Below, piece by piece: positions 1-9,740 of a stretch of DNA of 64,000 nt; position 1 is the first letter of the stretch; each line of letters starts with the position of its first letter. Origin of the DNA: an uncultured Arenicella sp. (GTDB taxonomy: Bacteria > Pseudomonadota > Gammaproteobacteria > Arenicellales > Arenicellaceae); NCBI GenBank assembly GCA_937974565.1, contig CALJWL010000024.1:1-64000 (forward strand). Direction: 5' to 3'. The notes below the pieces were generated by a model. It searched no databases. It saw only the letters and a program-made list of their open reading frames with translations, and was not told the origin of the DNA. A program made the position numbers and the translations under genes.

Positions 1-60
1 ATCTTAAAGGAGGCCGCGGTGTTCTTTGCAGGCGAGTCAAAGAACGCTACCCGTTCATAA
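1..60 (+). CDS. IS3-family transposase OrfA, C-terminal end only
   Basis: Frame 1 reads ILKEAAVFFAGESKNATRS and stops at 58-60. The ILKxAxxFFAxE motif is the usual end of the helix-turn-helix OrfA of IS3 elements. OrfA overlaps the OrfB frame, as expected for a family that makes its OrfAB transposase by a -1 ribosomal frameshift. The rest of the gene lies upstream of the window. Confidence 0.75.
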   Translation: MLKEAAVFFAGESKNATRS

Positions 61-104
61 AAGCTCGCAGCGCTGAGTATTCTGTTCGACGGCTTTGTAG
101 TGCG

Positions 105-887
105 ATGCACGTTCACCCCAGTGGCTACTACGATTGGCTGCGTGAATCAGAGTCTCGCAGAGAGGTTGAAGATAAGCGGCTCACGGGTTTTATTAAACAA
201 TTATGGCTTGAGAGCGGCTGCTATTCTGGTTATCGCAACATTCATCTGGATCTGATGGAAGCGAAGATTCCATGTGGCCGAGACCGTGTGTTGCGCCTCA
301 TGAGACAAGCGGATATCGAAGCTCAGCGAGGATATGGTAAGCCTAAAAACATGTACACCGGCAAGCCGCATACTCAGATTCCAAACACACTTGATCGCGA
401 GTTTGAAGTTGAACACCCGAATCAGTGGTGGGTCAGTGATATTACGTACATTAAGACCTATGAAGGTTTTTTGTTTGTCGCTGTCGTTATGGACTTATAT
501 GCGCGTAACATCATTGGCTGGTCGATGAGCTCACGCATGACTGATGATCTTGTGTTGAGCGCGCTGACGATGGCTTATTGGCGGCGTAAGCCGACCAATG
601 GGGTTATGCTTCACTCAGACCAAGGTTCACAATATACGAGTCGTGATTGTCAAAAGTTACTCAAGACACTCAACATTGAGCCAAGTATGAGTCGACGGGG
701 TAACTGCTGGGATAATGCCGTTGCAGAGAGCTTCTTCTCGAACTTAAAGAAGGAGAAAATCCGACGCAAAATCTACAAAACCCGTGACGATGCAAGAGCG
801 GATGTGTTTAACTATATTGAGATGTTCTACAACCCGAAGCGCAGACATACTCACAATGATCGTGTATCACCAAAGGTCTACGAGTAA
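105..887 (+). CDS. IS3-family transposase OrfB (DDE integrase domain)
   Basis: This is the catalytic half of an IS3-family transposase, which joins element ends to target DNA in the cytoplasm. The rve integrase fold is clear: Asp112 in WWVSDITYIK, Asp172 in HSDQGSQYTS and Glu208 in NAVAESFF, with exactly 35 residues between the last two, as expected for DD(35)E enzymes. The ATG at 105 is only the first start codon in frame. The frame is open from base 3, and residues typical of the OrfB N-terminus (KERYPFIKARSAEYSVRRLC) are encoded from about base 39. That stretch has no start codon, so OrfB is probably made as an OrfAB fusion by -1 frameshifting near bases 37-45. No inactivating change is visible. 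Confidence 0.9.
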   Translation: MHVHPSGYYDWLRESESRREVEDKRLTGFIKQLWLESGCYSGYRNIHLDLMEAKIPCGRDRVLRLMRQADIEAQRGYGKPKNMYTGKPHTQIPNTLDREFEVEHPNQWWVSDITYIKTYEGFLFVAVVMDLYARNIIGWSMSSRMTDDLVLSALTMAYWRRKPTNGVMLHSDQGSQYTSRDCQKLLKTLNIEPSMSRRGNCWDNAVAESFFSNLKKEKIRRKIYKTRDDARADVFNYIEMFYNPKRRHTHNDRVSPKVYE

Positions 888-909
888 CGATATTTTTTGA
901 AGCAGGAAA

Positions 910-935
910 GTGTCTAGGAAACTCAGGCCTTACCA
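910..935 (+). repeat. Candidate right terminal inverted repeat of the IS3 element
   Basis: The complement of this segment begins TGGTAAGGCCTGAGTTTCC and continues into AGACAC. It resembles IS2/IS51-type termini (TG end, then TTCC-AGACAC). It follows the OrfB stop by 22 bases, a normal distance. The exact outer base is inferred because the partner repeat is outside the window. Confidence 0.55.
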
Positions 936-1020
936 AACCATAGATTCCCTTCAACCGCTTTGAGCGGTTCATAAACTAAAGCTCCCGGCTTTGTCGAGAG
1001 AAAATAGAGTGAAGATAAAG

Positions 1021-4000
1021 ATGAAAGCACTATTATTGTTACCGTTTAGATTAATAGCGCTTATTACTGGTCGTTTCAGTTGGGATGCACCGTCATGGTT
1101 GCGATATCTTTGTACTTGGATTAATCGTTATCGCAAGCTATTTTTTGGGTTAGTTCTAGGCGGTATCATGGTCTGTTTTATTTACTGGTATGTGGATTCA
1201 CGGCCTAAGCCAGTGTCGGTTATGGCCGTGGTTGAACCACCCACTCTTGCTCAAGGTAATGTTGATTCTAAACCCAGTCCATTGTTTATTAACTTTTCAT
1301 ACGACTTTGCGGCGCTAAGGGAGAACCAGTTGGCCCCAGAGGGTGCGCCGTCGGTGGCGCGTATTGATTTGGTTGGCCAAGAGATCAAAGCCGGGGTGGC
1401 TTTGTCACCGCTTAAAGAGGGGCGCTGGACATGGCTTGATGATCGCCGCATGCAATTTGTGCCGGAGACTGATTGGCCGGCAGGCACTGATTATACAGTT
1501 ACGTTCGAAAATTCAGCATTTACTGACCAAACTATCTTGTCGTCACAACGCGCTTCTTTCACCACAAAACCTCTTGAAATTCAGGTCTCGAGCAGCGAGT
1601 TTTATCAAGACCCTAAAGATATCTCGGTTCGTCGCGTGGTCGCGACAATGAAGTTTTCTCACCCTGTTGAAAAAGAGTCGTTTGAGAGTCGTTTATCAAT
1701 GGGTTTGCAACCGAAAGGAGCGCCCGACTCAAACTTCAGTAAAGTCTACGAGGTGAGTGTGTCTTACGATGAAAATCGACGCACTGCGTATTTGCAATCT
1801 GCCCCTGTGAGTTTGCCAACCGAGCCTAGCTACATGAAGTTCATCGTTGACCGTGGTGTCAAAACCATCTTAGGTGGTGAGGCGAGCATTAGTGGTGTGA
1901 AAGGCAAGGTATTGGTGCCGGATATCTACAGTTTTCTTAAGGTACAACGCGCGCATACGAGCATTGTCAGAAACTCGCTTGATCAGCCTGAGCAAGTATT
2001 GACCTTGGAGTTCACTGATTATATCGACCAACAAGAACTGCTCAGCAAATTGTCGCTCTTTCAATTGCCAATGAGGGATAAGCACGGGGGGCGTCCACGG
2101 GCGAGTTTAAGCCACATTGATGACGAGGTCTTAAGCGCCAGCACCCAAGTGAGCTTTGCCCAAATTGCCAATGAGCGCGATTCTTCTAAGGTCTATAATT
2201 TTGTGATCGACGTGCCAGAGTCAGCACAGCTATATCTAAATATTGATGAGCAGCTGACGTCGGTCAATAAGTTTGTTCATGCATCGCCTTACCAAAATAT
2301 AGTGCGCGCGCCAAGTTACCCTAAAGAAGTAAAGTTGGTGGGTGATGGGTCGGTGCTTACTCACAGCGGCAATCATAAGCTAAGTGTTGTTACCCGTGGT
2401 GTGTCTGATCTTAAATATTCTGTAGGCAAAGTATTGAAAGGGAAAATTAATCATTTGGTTAGCCAAACCAATGGTGATATTACCAGCCCTGCTTTCAAGA
2501 GTTGGAACTTTAATCAGGCAGACCTGGTTGAATATGAATCTAAAATTGTTTCACTAAAACAAACGCACCCTAAACAAGCTAATCATTCTTCATTTGATCT
2601 AAGCGAGTATCTGGCAAGCGCAGAGGAGCGTTTCGGTTTGTTTTTTGTCGACGTTGCTGATTGGGATAAAACTCGAAATTATGCCTCTAGTCATCTTAAA
2701 GATAAGCGTTTGATTCTAGTAACCGATCTTGGCTTAATTGTTAAAGATAATGCCGATCAGTCACACGACGTATTCATTCAATCAATCGCCGATGGCATGC
2801 CGGTAGCCGGTGCCAAGGTCGAGTTGTTAGGCCGTAATGGCGTGGCGATTATGAGCGCGGTTAGCAATGCGCGCGGGCATGTTGCATTCGGGTCGACCAA
2901 GGGCTTTGATGAAGAGAAAGCACCAACGGTTTACATTGTAAAGACCGATCAAGATATGTCGTTTATTCCATTTGAACGACAGTCACGGCAAATCAACCTC
3001 TCTAAATTCGATATCGGAGGCGTTCGCTCCAGGCGAGATGGCGAAGCGTCACTTAAAGGATTTTTATTCAGTGATCGAGGTATTTATCGACCAAGTGAAA
3101 TAGTGAATCTGGGTATGATTGTTAAGAACGACGATCTGAGTAATGTAGAAGGCATTCCGTTAGAAGTTGTAATTAGGGGGCCACGCAATAAAGAGGTAAA
3201 AGTCAGTCGTTTCAATTTACCTAAAAAAGGTTTTGCCGATTTTCAATACGCGACTGAAGCGACATCAGACACGGGTCAACACACTGCAAGTTTGCACTTG
3301 GTTCGCGATGGTCGTTATCGAGGCTCACAAATTGGTAGCGTAGGCTTCAAAGTTGAAGAATTTCAACCGGACACAATGCGCATTCAAAGTCAGTTAGAGG
3401 GTGTGTCTGATATCGGTTGGAATACATCCGAACAAGTAAGCTCGCAAATCACGCTAAACAACTTATTTGGTACGGCGGCACAAGATCGAAAGTTAGGTGC
3501 TTTTGTGAACATCACGCCCACTAATTTCCGCTTTGACAAATTCAAAGATTATCGTTTTACTGAGCAACATTTTGATACTGAAAATAAGCCGCTATCGCTT
3601 AATGAGTCGCTACCAGAACAGCGTACCGATGTAAACGGGAAAGCTCGTTACGACATCGATTTATCCAAGTTCAATAACGGAACATACCGTTTAAATTTTA
3701 CAGTTGAGGGCTTTGATCAAGCGGGCGGTCGCAGTGTTAAAGCGTTTAATTCCATATTGATTTCGCCGCTTGAGTACATTGTCGGCTATAAAGCCGATGG
3801 TAGTCTTGGTTTTATTAAAGCCAATAGTGAGCGCAGCATTGATTTTATTAGCGTTGATAAAACGCTAAACAAATTTAATGCTAACGGTCTTACCTTGAAG
3901 TTGATAGAGATACAACAGGTGTCGACCTTGGTAAAACAGTCGAACGGCACCTATAAATATCAGACCATTAAAAAAGAGAGAGAAGTATCGAGTTCGCCCC

Positions 4001-6765
4001 TGGACATACCAAGTGATGGATATCGCTATGCTATTAATAGCAATGAACCTGGGGATTTCGCACTTGAGGTGTATGATGATGGTAATCGTCGCATGTCCAG
4101 AGTGGAATATAGTGTGGCTGGCTTCGCTGACATGGCTGGCAAGATTGATAAAAACGCGGAGTTGCGATTGACACTCAATAAGTCCGACTATCGTCCTGGC
4201 GAGTTAATTGAAATGAGCATTAAAGCTCCTTATGCTGGTGCTGGGCTGATCACGGTAGAAACGGATAAAGTGCATCAGTTTAAGTGGTTTAAAACAGCGC
4301 AGCAGAGCAGTGTTCAACAGATTAAACTGCCCAGCGATATTGAAGGAACGGCTTACATTAATGTCTCGTTTGCGCGCGACGTTAGCTCCGAAGAAATTTT
4401 TACAAGCCCACTAAGCTATGCGGTTCAACCATTCTCTATTGACCGCAGTAAACGACAGCTTGATATAGATATTGGTGTTGCTCCTCTGGTGCGCCCAGGC
4501 AAGACCATGGAGATAACGTACAGCGTTTCAAAACCATCTCGGATTGCAATCTTTGCGGTGGATGAGGGCATTTTGCAAGTCGCTAATTATCAAACACCTG
4601 AGCCGTTGGCGCACTTTTTAAAGAAGCGAGCGCTGGGTGTTGAAACGCTGCAAATACTTGATTTGATCTTACCTGATTTTGATTTGGTCAAACAGCTATC
4701 GGCCAGCGGAGGCGGCAGTGGATCGCGTGCAGCACTTGCTAAAAACTTAAACCCGTTTTCTAGAAAAAAAGATAAGCCGGCCGTGTTTTGGTCGGGTATC
4801 TATGATGCAGATAAGTCTCGTCAGAGTGTAAACTTTGAGATACCAAACACCTTCTCGGGTGAGTTGCGCGTGATGGCGGTTGCCGTGGCAGATGAAGCCT
4901 TGGGCGTAGAAAGTACATCAACTATTGTTCGAGGCCCATTTGTGATTTCCCCGAACGTGCTTAATATGGTTGCTCCCGGTGACGAGTTTGATGTTACCGT
5001 CGGTGTGGCAAATATTATTGAAGGTTCAGGTAAAGGTGCCTCAGTGCAACTCACAGCGTCGACCAGTGAACACTTAGAAATTATGGGTGAGCCTGCAAGC
5101 CTACTATCGATAGATGAAGGTAGCGAAGGCAGGTTAACCTTCCGTGTGCGTGCAAAACAAAGTCTTGGTGCGGCCGAGTTGTCGTTTACAGCGAGTTACA
5201 AGGACGAGCAACTCACGCGCAGTGCGGGCTTAAGTGTACGCCCCGCCACCCCTTATATCACTGATGTCAAAGGGGGCTACAGTAAAAGCGGTTCGTTCGA
5301 TTTAAGTTTGCCGCGCACTGTTTATCCAGACTTAGCTAAGCAGTCTGTTTCGGCGTCGGCTAGCCCCTTAATGGTTGTTGATGGTTTAAGTGCATATCTT
5401 GAAACCTATCCGCATGGTTGCACGGAGCAGATCGTTAGTAAAGTGTTCCCTGTTGTGGGCTTATTGGCTCACCCAGCTTATTCGGCGCATTTACCGAATG
5501 TGAAACTCCACTTTGATTATTTGATTGACAGGCTTCGTGAACGGCAAATGGCCGACGGGGGGTTCTCATTCTGGCCTGGGTCGCAGCGTTCTGTCGAGTA
5601 CCCCACTATTTATGCGATGCATTTTTTGATCGAAGCCAACGAGTTGGGTTATGCCGTGCCAAGTTCTTTGCTTGTACGCGGTAAAGAATATTTACAAACC
5701 TATGTGCAACGACATCAAACTGAGCTTGGGCAGCAGCGCGATCGTGCTAACGCGATTTACTTACTGACTCGGCTCGGTGACGTCACCAGTAACTATCTGG
5801 TCGATCTTGAAGAAAGCCTATCGCAAGATAAATCTGCTATGTGGCGTAACGATATTCTGTCGGTTTACATGGCTGCTACCTATAAGCTATTGCAAAACGA
5901 CAGCGATGCTGCACGACTAATCAAGGACTATAAAATTGATAATGGCCACAACCAGGTACTGGATGATTTTCATTCATCCTTGGCAATGGATGCGCAATAT
6001 ATCTATCTGTTATCAAAACATTTTTCTAAGCGAGCGCTGAGTTTGGGAGGTGAAAAAGTGCTAACGCTCAGTGAACGAATTTATCAAGGCCAATACAATA
6101 CTATCTCTTCGGCGTATTCAATTTTAGCGATTGGCGCCTATAGCCAACTGGCTCTGCCTGACGCTAAAATCGAGAATATCAACTTCGCTGCCACAGATAC
6201 CCAGAAGAACAAAAGGATACTCGAAGCGTTGGCGACGCCATTTATGACGGCTAATTACCCAGTAGACACTAAAGAATTGCATGTTGATGGCGAAACACCG
6301 CTGTTCTATTTAAACGTGCAGTCGGGTTTTAGTCGTAACCCACCAAAGCAAGCCATAAAAGAAGGCATCGAGATTTTTCGTGACTTTACTGATGAAAATG
6401 GCAAGACTGTGAGCAGTTTTGAACAGGGTAAAGAAATCATCGTGCGTTTAAAGGTAAGGGCGCTTGGCTCAAAGCCGCTCAGTAACATCGCTATTGTCGA
6501 CTTACTGCCAGGCGGTTTTGAGGTGGTTCGCGATTCGGTGCCAAGAACGGCTTACAACTGGCGTGCTGACTACGTTGATATTCGTGAAGACAGAGTTATT
6601 TATTACGGCAGCTTTGATAATCATGTTACCGAGTTGTCTTATAAAGTGAAGCTTACGGCTTCTGGCGAGTTTATAGTGCCACCATCTTACGCTGAATCAA
6701 TGTACGACCGCTCCGTGAGAGCAAATACGGAGGCTTCTCGTTTTATTGTAACGGCTAAACCATGA
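1021..6765 (+). CDS. Bacterial alpha-2-macroglobulin, membrane-anchored (YfhM/MagA-like)
   Basis: Large envelope protein of the bacterial alpha-2-macroglobulin family, thought to trap proteases that enter the periplasm. A single hydrophobic segment near residues 38-58 (LFFGLVLGGIMVCFIYWYV) suggests an inner-membrane anchor, where E. coli YfhM is a lipoprotein. Many MG-type beta domains follow. The thioester motif CTEQ (CxEQ) lies near residue 1466 within YPHGCTEQ, so the covalent trap is likely functional. At about 1,914 residues it is longer than E. coli YfhM (1,653). The ATG at 1021 is chosen because it sits before the hydrophobic N-terminus. A TTG at 991 and a GTG at 1009 are alternatives. 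The stop overlaps the pbpC start by four bases (ATGA), the classical A2M-PbpC pairing. An IS element ends about 86 bases upstream, so the native promoter may be displaced. Confidence 0.9.
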   Translation: MKALLLLPFRLIALITGRFSWDAPSWLRYLCTWINRYRKLFFGLVLGGIMVCFIYWYVDSRPKPVSVMAVVEPPTLAQGNVDSKPSPLFINFSYDFAALRENQLAPEGAPSVARIDLVGQEIKAGVALSPLKEGRWTWLDDRRMQFVPETDWPAGTDYTVTFENSAFTDQTILSSQRASFTTKPLEIQVSSSEFYQDPKDISVRRVVATMKFSHPVEKESFESRLSMGLQPKGAPDSNFSKVYEVSVSYDENRRTAYLQSAPVSLPTEPSYMKFIVDRGVKTILGGEASISGVKGKVLVPDIYSFLKVQRAHTSIVRNSLDQPEQVLTLEFTDYIDQQELLSKLSLFQLPMRDKHGGRPRASLSHIDDEVLSASTQVSFAQIANERDSSKVYNFVIDVPESAQLYLNIDEQLTSVNKFVHASPYQNIVRAPSYPKEVKLVGDGSVLTHSGNHKLSVVTRGVSDLKYSVGKVLKGKINHLVSQTNGDITSPAFKSWNFNQADLVEYESKIVSLKQTHPKQANHSSFDLSEYLASAEERFGLFFVDVADWDKTRNYASSHLKDKRLILVTDLGLIVKDNADQSHDVFIQSIADGMPVAGAKVELLGRNGVAIMSAVSNARGHVAFGSTKGFDEEKAPTVYIVKTDQDMSFIPFERQSRQINLSKFDIGGVRSRRDGEASLKGFLFSDRGIYRPSEIVNLGMIVKNDDLSNVEGIPLEVVIRGPRNKEVKVSRFNLPKKGFADFQYATEATSDTGQHTASLHLVRDGRYRGSQIGSVGFKVEEFQPDTMRIQSQLEGVSDIGWNTSEQVSSQITLNNLFGTAAQDRKLGAFVNITPTNFRFDKFKDYRFTEQHFDTENKPLSLNESLPEQRTDVNGKARYDIDLSKFNNGTYRLNFTVEGFDQAGGRSVKAFNSILISPLEYIVGYKADGSLGFIKANSERSIDFISVDKTLNKFNANGLTLKLIEIQQVSTLVKQSNGTYKYQTIKKEREVSSSPLDIPSDGYRYAINSNEPGDFALEVYDDGNRRMSRVEYSVAGFADMAGKIDKNAELRLTLNKSDYRPGELIEMSIKAPYAGAGLITVETDKVHQFKWFKTAQQSSVQQIKLPSDIEGTAYINVSFARDVSSEEIFTSPLSYAVQPFSIDRSKRQLDIDIGVAPLVRPGKTMEITYSVSKPSRIAIFAVDEGILQVANYQTPEPLAHFLKKRALGVETLQILDLILPDFDLVKQLSASGGGSGSRAALAKNLNPFSRKKDKPAVFWSGIYDADKSRQSVNFEIPNTFSGELRVMAVAVADEALGVESTSTIVRGPFVISPNVLNMVAPGDEFDVTVGVANIIEGSGKGASVQLTASTSEHLEIMGEPASLLSIDEGSEGRLTFRVRAKQSLGAAELSFTASYKDEQLTRSAGLSVRPATPYITDVKGGYSKSGSFDLSLPRTVYPDLAKQSVSASASPLMVVDGLSAYLETYPHGCTEQIVSKVFPVVGLLAHPAYSAHLPNVKLHFDYLIDRLRERQMADGGFSFWPGSQRSVEYPTIYAMHFLIEANELGYAVPSSLLVRGKEYLQTYVQRHQTELGQQRDRANAIYLLTRLGDVTSNYLVDLEESLSQDKSAMWRNDILSVYMAATYKLLQNDSDAARLIKDYKIDNGHNQVLDDFHSSLAMDAQYIYLLSKHFSKRALSLGGEKVLTLSERIYQGQYNTISSAYSILAIGAYSQLALPDAKIENINFAATDTQKNKRILEALATPFMTANYPVDTKELHVDGETPLFYLNVQSGFSRNPPKQAIKEGIEIFRDFTDENGKTVSSFEQGKEIIVRLKVRALGSKPLSNIAIVDLLPGGFEVVRDSVPRTAYNWRADYVDIREDRVIYYGSFDNHVTELSYKVKLTASGEFIVPPSYAESMYDRSVRANTEASRFIVTAKP

Positions 6766-9143
6766 GTGCGCTGCCTGGTGTTAGATCGCTGGTGCAGGTA
6801 GCTAAGAAGCTCGCTTTTGCTGGCACAGGCTTGTCGGCGTCGTTGGTAATCATTTTAGCATTGGCGTATTACTTGGTGCCGCGCCCAGAGTTAATAAACT
6901 ACACGCCGTATTCAAGTGCCTATTTTGATCGAGAGGGAAAATTATTGCGCCTTGGTTTGGCCAATGACGACCGCTACCGGCTTTACCAGCCGTTATCGGC
7001 AATCGCGACTACCATGATTGAAGCCACTGTTTTGTATGAAGACCAAAACTACTACTCGCATAGTGGCGTAGACATTGGCGCCTTAATACGAGCCGCATGG
7101 CAAACCTACGTAGTGCGCGACCGACGAATTGGTGCGTCCACAATATCAATGCAAGTGGCTCGCTTGCGGTGGGGAATTTCAAGCAACAATGTATTTGGTA
7201 AACTGCATCAGATAGCGCGGGCGGTTCAACTCTCTAAGCACTACAGTAAGGACGAGATACTGGAATTTTATCTAAATCTAGCGCCCTATGGTGCAAACAT
7301 AGAAGGCGTCGCCGCGGCTAGTTTAATTTATTTTAATAAGAGACCGAGCCAGTTGAGTTTGCCTGAAGCGCTTACGTTGGCAGTGGTACCGCAGAACCCC
7401 AACAAGCGCAACCCAGCCAGATCAAACTCCTTTGATTTGTTCAGCGCAAGAAAACGTTTGTTTAACCGATGGATTCAAGAGTACCCCGAGGATTCCGTAA
7501 AAATAGGGCAAATAGAATTGCCATTGACCGTTCGTCCACCGAATGAGTTACCCTTTTTAGCGCCGCACTTCGTAGATTATGTTGGTAGTAAGCGCTCGCG
7601 ATGGGACAGTGGTGTGGTGACAACGTCATTGAATCTACTAACGCAAAAAAAATTAGAACGAGGGCTAAAACACTATATTCAAACTAAACAGTCTGTTGGG
7701 ATCAACAACGCGTCGGCGTTGTTGTTGAACTATCAAACAATGTCGATAGAGGCTATGGTCGGCTCGGTTGATTTTTTTGATAAGAGTGTACAAGGTCAAG
7801 TCAATGGTGCAACCGCTAAGCGCTCCCCCGGCTCAACCTTAAAACCATTCGTGTATGGGCTTGCGATGGATGAAGGCTTGATTCACCCAATGTCCTTATT
7901 AAAAGATTCGCCGCAGCGATTTGGTGGTTTTACTCCCGAGAATTACGATAAGCGTTTTCTGGGGCCCATCTCGGCCAAAGATGCGTTGATTGAAAGTCGT
8001 AATGTGCCAGCGGTCGATTTGCAGTCAAGATTAACTGGTCGCTCGTTCTATCAGTTTTTGCAACAAGCGGGCATTGGGGAACTCAAACAAGAATCACACT
8101 ACGGCTTAGCGCTGGCCTTAGGGGGGGGTGAAGTAACTATGCTTGAGTTGGCATCACTGTACGCAGCGCTGGCCAACCAAGGTGTGATGAAACCGATTAA
8201 AGCCGTAGATTTGTCTGACGATATTAATCCTGAGAGTTCACGAATTTTGAGCAAAGAGTCGAGTTATTTAGTGTTAGATATGCTCAAAGAAAATCCGCCG
8301 CCAGAAGTATTAGCACTGAGAGGCAGTGGCGCGAGAAGTAACGAAGTGGCATGGAAAACAGGTACCTCATGGGCGTTTCGCGATGCCTGGGCGGTTGGTG
8401 TTTCTGGCCCTTACGTGTTGGTTGTTTGGGTTGGTAATTTTGACGGTGAAGGCAACGAAGCTTTCGTCGGTCGAACCGCAGCTGGGCCTTTGTTGTTTTC
8501 CTTATTTGATAGTGTTCAAGATAGGCAAGGCTGGCAAGTGAGTGATTTAGTCACTATTGAACATCTTAACCTCAAGCAAGTCGACGTGTGCGATAAGACC
8601 GGAGACCTTTACCAAAAGCACTGTGGCTCCGCAGTTGTCTCGTGGTTTATTCCGGGTGTATCTCCAATCAAAGTTTCCAATATTTATCGGTCGATACCCA
8701 TTAATATGCAAACAGGCTTAAGAGCCTGCTTCCGGCAACCGGGTGTGACAGAGATGAAAATCTACGAATTTTGGCCATCTGACTTTCTACACATTTTTAA
8801 TCAAGCGGGTATTTCTCTAAATACGCCACCTGCCTATGAAGCAAACTGCAACCTTGTTGATAAAAGCAATTCAGGTCGAAAGCCAGTAATTACTTCGCCT
8901 CAAAGAACGATTGAGTATGTGGTCAGATTGGCATCAAAGAATGCTCGGCAAATCCCGCTTAAAGCGATCGTAGATTCCGATGTGACTAATGTGCATTGGT
9001 TTATCGACCAAGCCTACATCGGCAGCACAAAGAATGGCACCACGTTACTGTGGGATTCAAGACCCGGACATTTTCAGGTCTTGGCAGTGGATGACTCAGG
9101 CCGGAGTACAAGCAAACAAATACGAGTGACGCAAGCCAATTAG
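6762..9143 (+). CDS. pbpC: Penicillin-binding protein 1C (GT51 glycosyltransferase / transpeptidase)
   Basis: Bifunctional peptidoglycan synthase of the PBP1C class, anchored in the inner membrane with its domains in the periplasm. An N-terminal membrane segment lies near residues 15-38. The GT51 domain shows the catalytic Glu in EDQNYYSH (about residue 91) and GASTISMQVARL. The transpeptidase domain has SxxK as STLK (about 356), SxN as SRN (about 410) and KTG in WKTGTSW (about 530). The C-terminal 150 residues match the position of the PBP1C-specific C-terminal domain. At 793 residues it has normal family length. It is translationally coupled to the alpha-2-macroglobulin gene, supporting a joint role in repair and defence of the wall. 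Confidence 0.95.
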   Translation: MSALPGVRSLVQVAKKLAFAGTGLSASLVIILALAYYLVPRPELINYTPYSSAYFDREGKLLRLGLANDDRYRLYQPLSAIATTMIEATVLYEDQNYYSHSGVDIGALIRAAWQTYVVRDRRIGASTISMQVARLRWGISSNNVFGKLHQIARAVQLSKHYSKDEILEFYLNLAPYGANIEGVAAASLIYFNKRPSQLSLPEALTLAVVPQNPNKRNPARSNSFDLFSARKRLFNRWIQEYPEDSVKIGQIELPLTVRPPNELPFLAPHFVDYVGSKRSRWDSGVVTTSLNLLTQKKLERGLKHYIQTKQSVGINNASALLLNYQTMSIEAMVGSVDFFDKSVQGQVNGATAKRSPGSTLKPFVYGLAMDEGLIHPMSLLKDSPQRFGGFTPENYDKRFLGPISAKDALIESRNVPAVDLQSRLTGRSFYQFLQQAGIGELKQESHYGLALALGGGEVTMLELASLYAALANQGVMKPIKAVDLSDDINPESSRILSKESSYLVLDMLKENPPPEVLALRGSGARSNEVAWKTGTSWAFRDAWAVGVSGPYVLVVWVGNFDGEGNEAFVGRTAAGPLLFSLFDSVQDRQGWQVSDLVTIEHLNLKQVDVCDKTGDLYQKHCGSAVVSWFIPGVSPIKVSNIYRSIPINMQTGLRACFRQPGVTEMKIYEFWPSDFLHIFNQAGISLNTPPAYEANCNLVDKSNSGRKPVITSPQRTIEYVVRLASKNARQIPLKAIVDSDVTNVHWFIDQAYIGSTKNGTTLLWDSRPGHFQVLAVDDSGRSTSKQIRVTQAN

Positions 9144-9330
9144 CTAGAGACTTCTAGTATCATAGTTAGTAACTCAAGCTTTGATTATTTGTGTCAAGGT
9201 TTGAGTGGTGATAACAAAATTACAACACTCGTTTGCAATCAATGGTACTTGTTCGAAAACACAGGTCTACGCACGCTGCTCGAATTTAGTAGCCTTTATG
9301 AGTTGATGTTCTGGTTGAGCTAGATTCGGA

Positions 9331-9350
9331 GTAAGTGCCAAGTAACCGCC
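9331..9350 (+). repeat. Possible left terminal repeat of a degraded IS66 element
   Basis: The segment starts GTAAGTGCC, close to the GTAAGCGCC start of many IS66-family ends, and lies 77 bases upstream of a tnpA-like start, a normal IS66 distance. I found no matching CTTAC end downstream, so the right side seems lost. Tentative. Confidence 0.35.
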
Positions 9351-9407
9351 CCCCTAGCGTAGTAACAAGATCAAAATTATGTTTCTGACTTTAATCAGGA
9401 GCAAACA

Positions 9408-9740
9408 ATGATCAGGCAAAATAAAGCACAGTGGTTAGATTTAGTTAATGAACAGGCGAGCAGCGGCCTGAGTGCCGTGGAGTTTTGTCGGCGTAATGGC
9501 TTGAACCCAAAGTATTTTAGTTTGCGGCATCGGCGCTTCGCTAAGCTCAACGAAGACTTACGCTCACTGCAAAACGAGCTGTTTGATGAGGCTGAAGCTC
9601 AAAACGCCGAACAAGCCCCTAAATCTGAGAAGCTCACGGTGCCCTTGCATACGCGTAAAAAATTAGGCGGTCGTCAACCATTGCCGAAGAATTTACCGCG
9701 CATTGATCAGCTTCTAAACGAAGCGAGCAAACGAGTGTAG
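9408..9740 (+). pseudogene. IS66 remnant: TnpA helix-turn-helix fused to a TnpC fragment
   Basis: The first 45 or so residues (WLDLVNEQASSGLSAVEFC, then a GLNPKYF segment) match the helix-turn-helix accessory protein TnpA of IS66 elements. From about residue 60 the protein changes to sequence typical of the N-terminal part of the IS66 transposase TnpC: LFDEAEAQN, then HTRKKLGGRQPLPKNLPR. The rest of TnpA, all of TnpB and the catalytic body of TnpC are missing, so an internal deletion has joined two genes in frame. The 110-residue product has no catalytic domain. A good ribosome site (AGGAGCAA) precedes the ATG, so it may still be translated. It is presumably a relic, though it could bind IS66 ends. 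Confidence 0.7.

Larger units (their letters stand above)
1..935 (+). mobile_element. IS3-family insertion sequence, right part (left end outside window)
   Basis: The window opens inside an IS3-family element. It holds the last codons of OrfA, the complete DDE domain of OrfB, and a candidate right terminal repeat. The right boundary is placed at about 935 because the complement of the last 26 bases starts TGG and contains the TTCC-AGACAC core seen in IS2/IS51-type ends. The host gene cluster begins within 90 bases of that boundary. The element looks intact over the visible part. The left end, and so the target duplication, cannot be checked here. Confidence 0.85.

Noticed and set aside
953-969. 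Hairpin AACCGC-TTTGA-GCGGTT between the IS and the A2M gene
   Set aside because: Six pairs with no T-run; too weak to call a terminator and not clearly part of the IS end.
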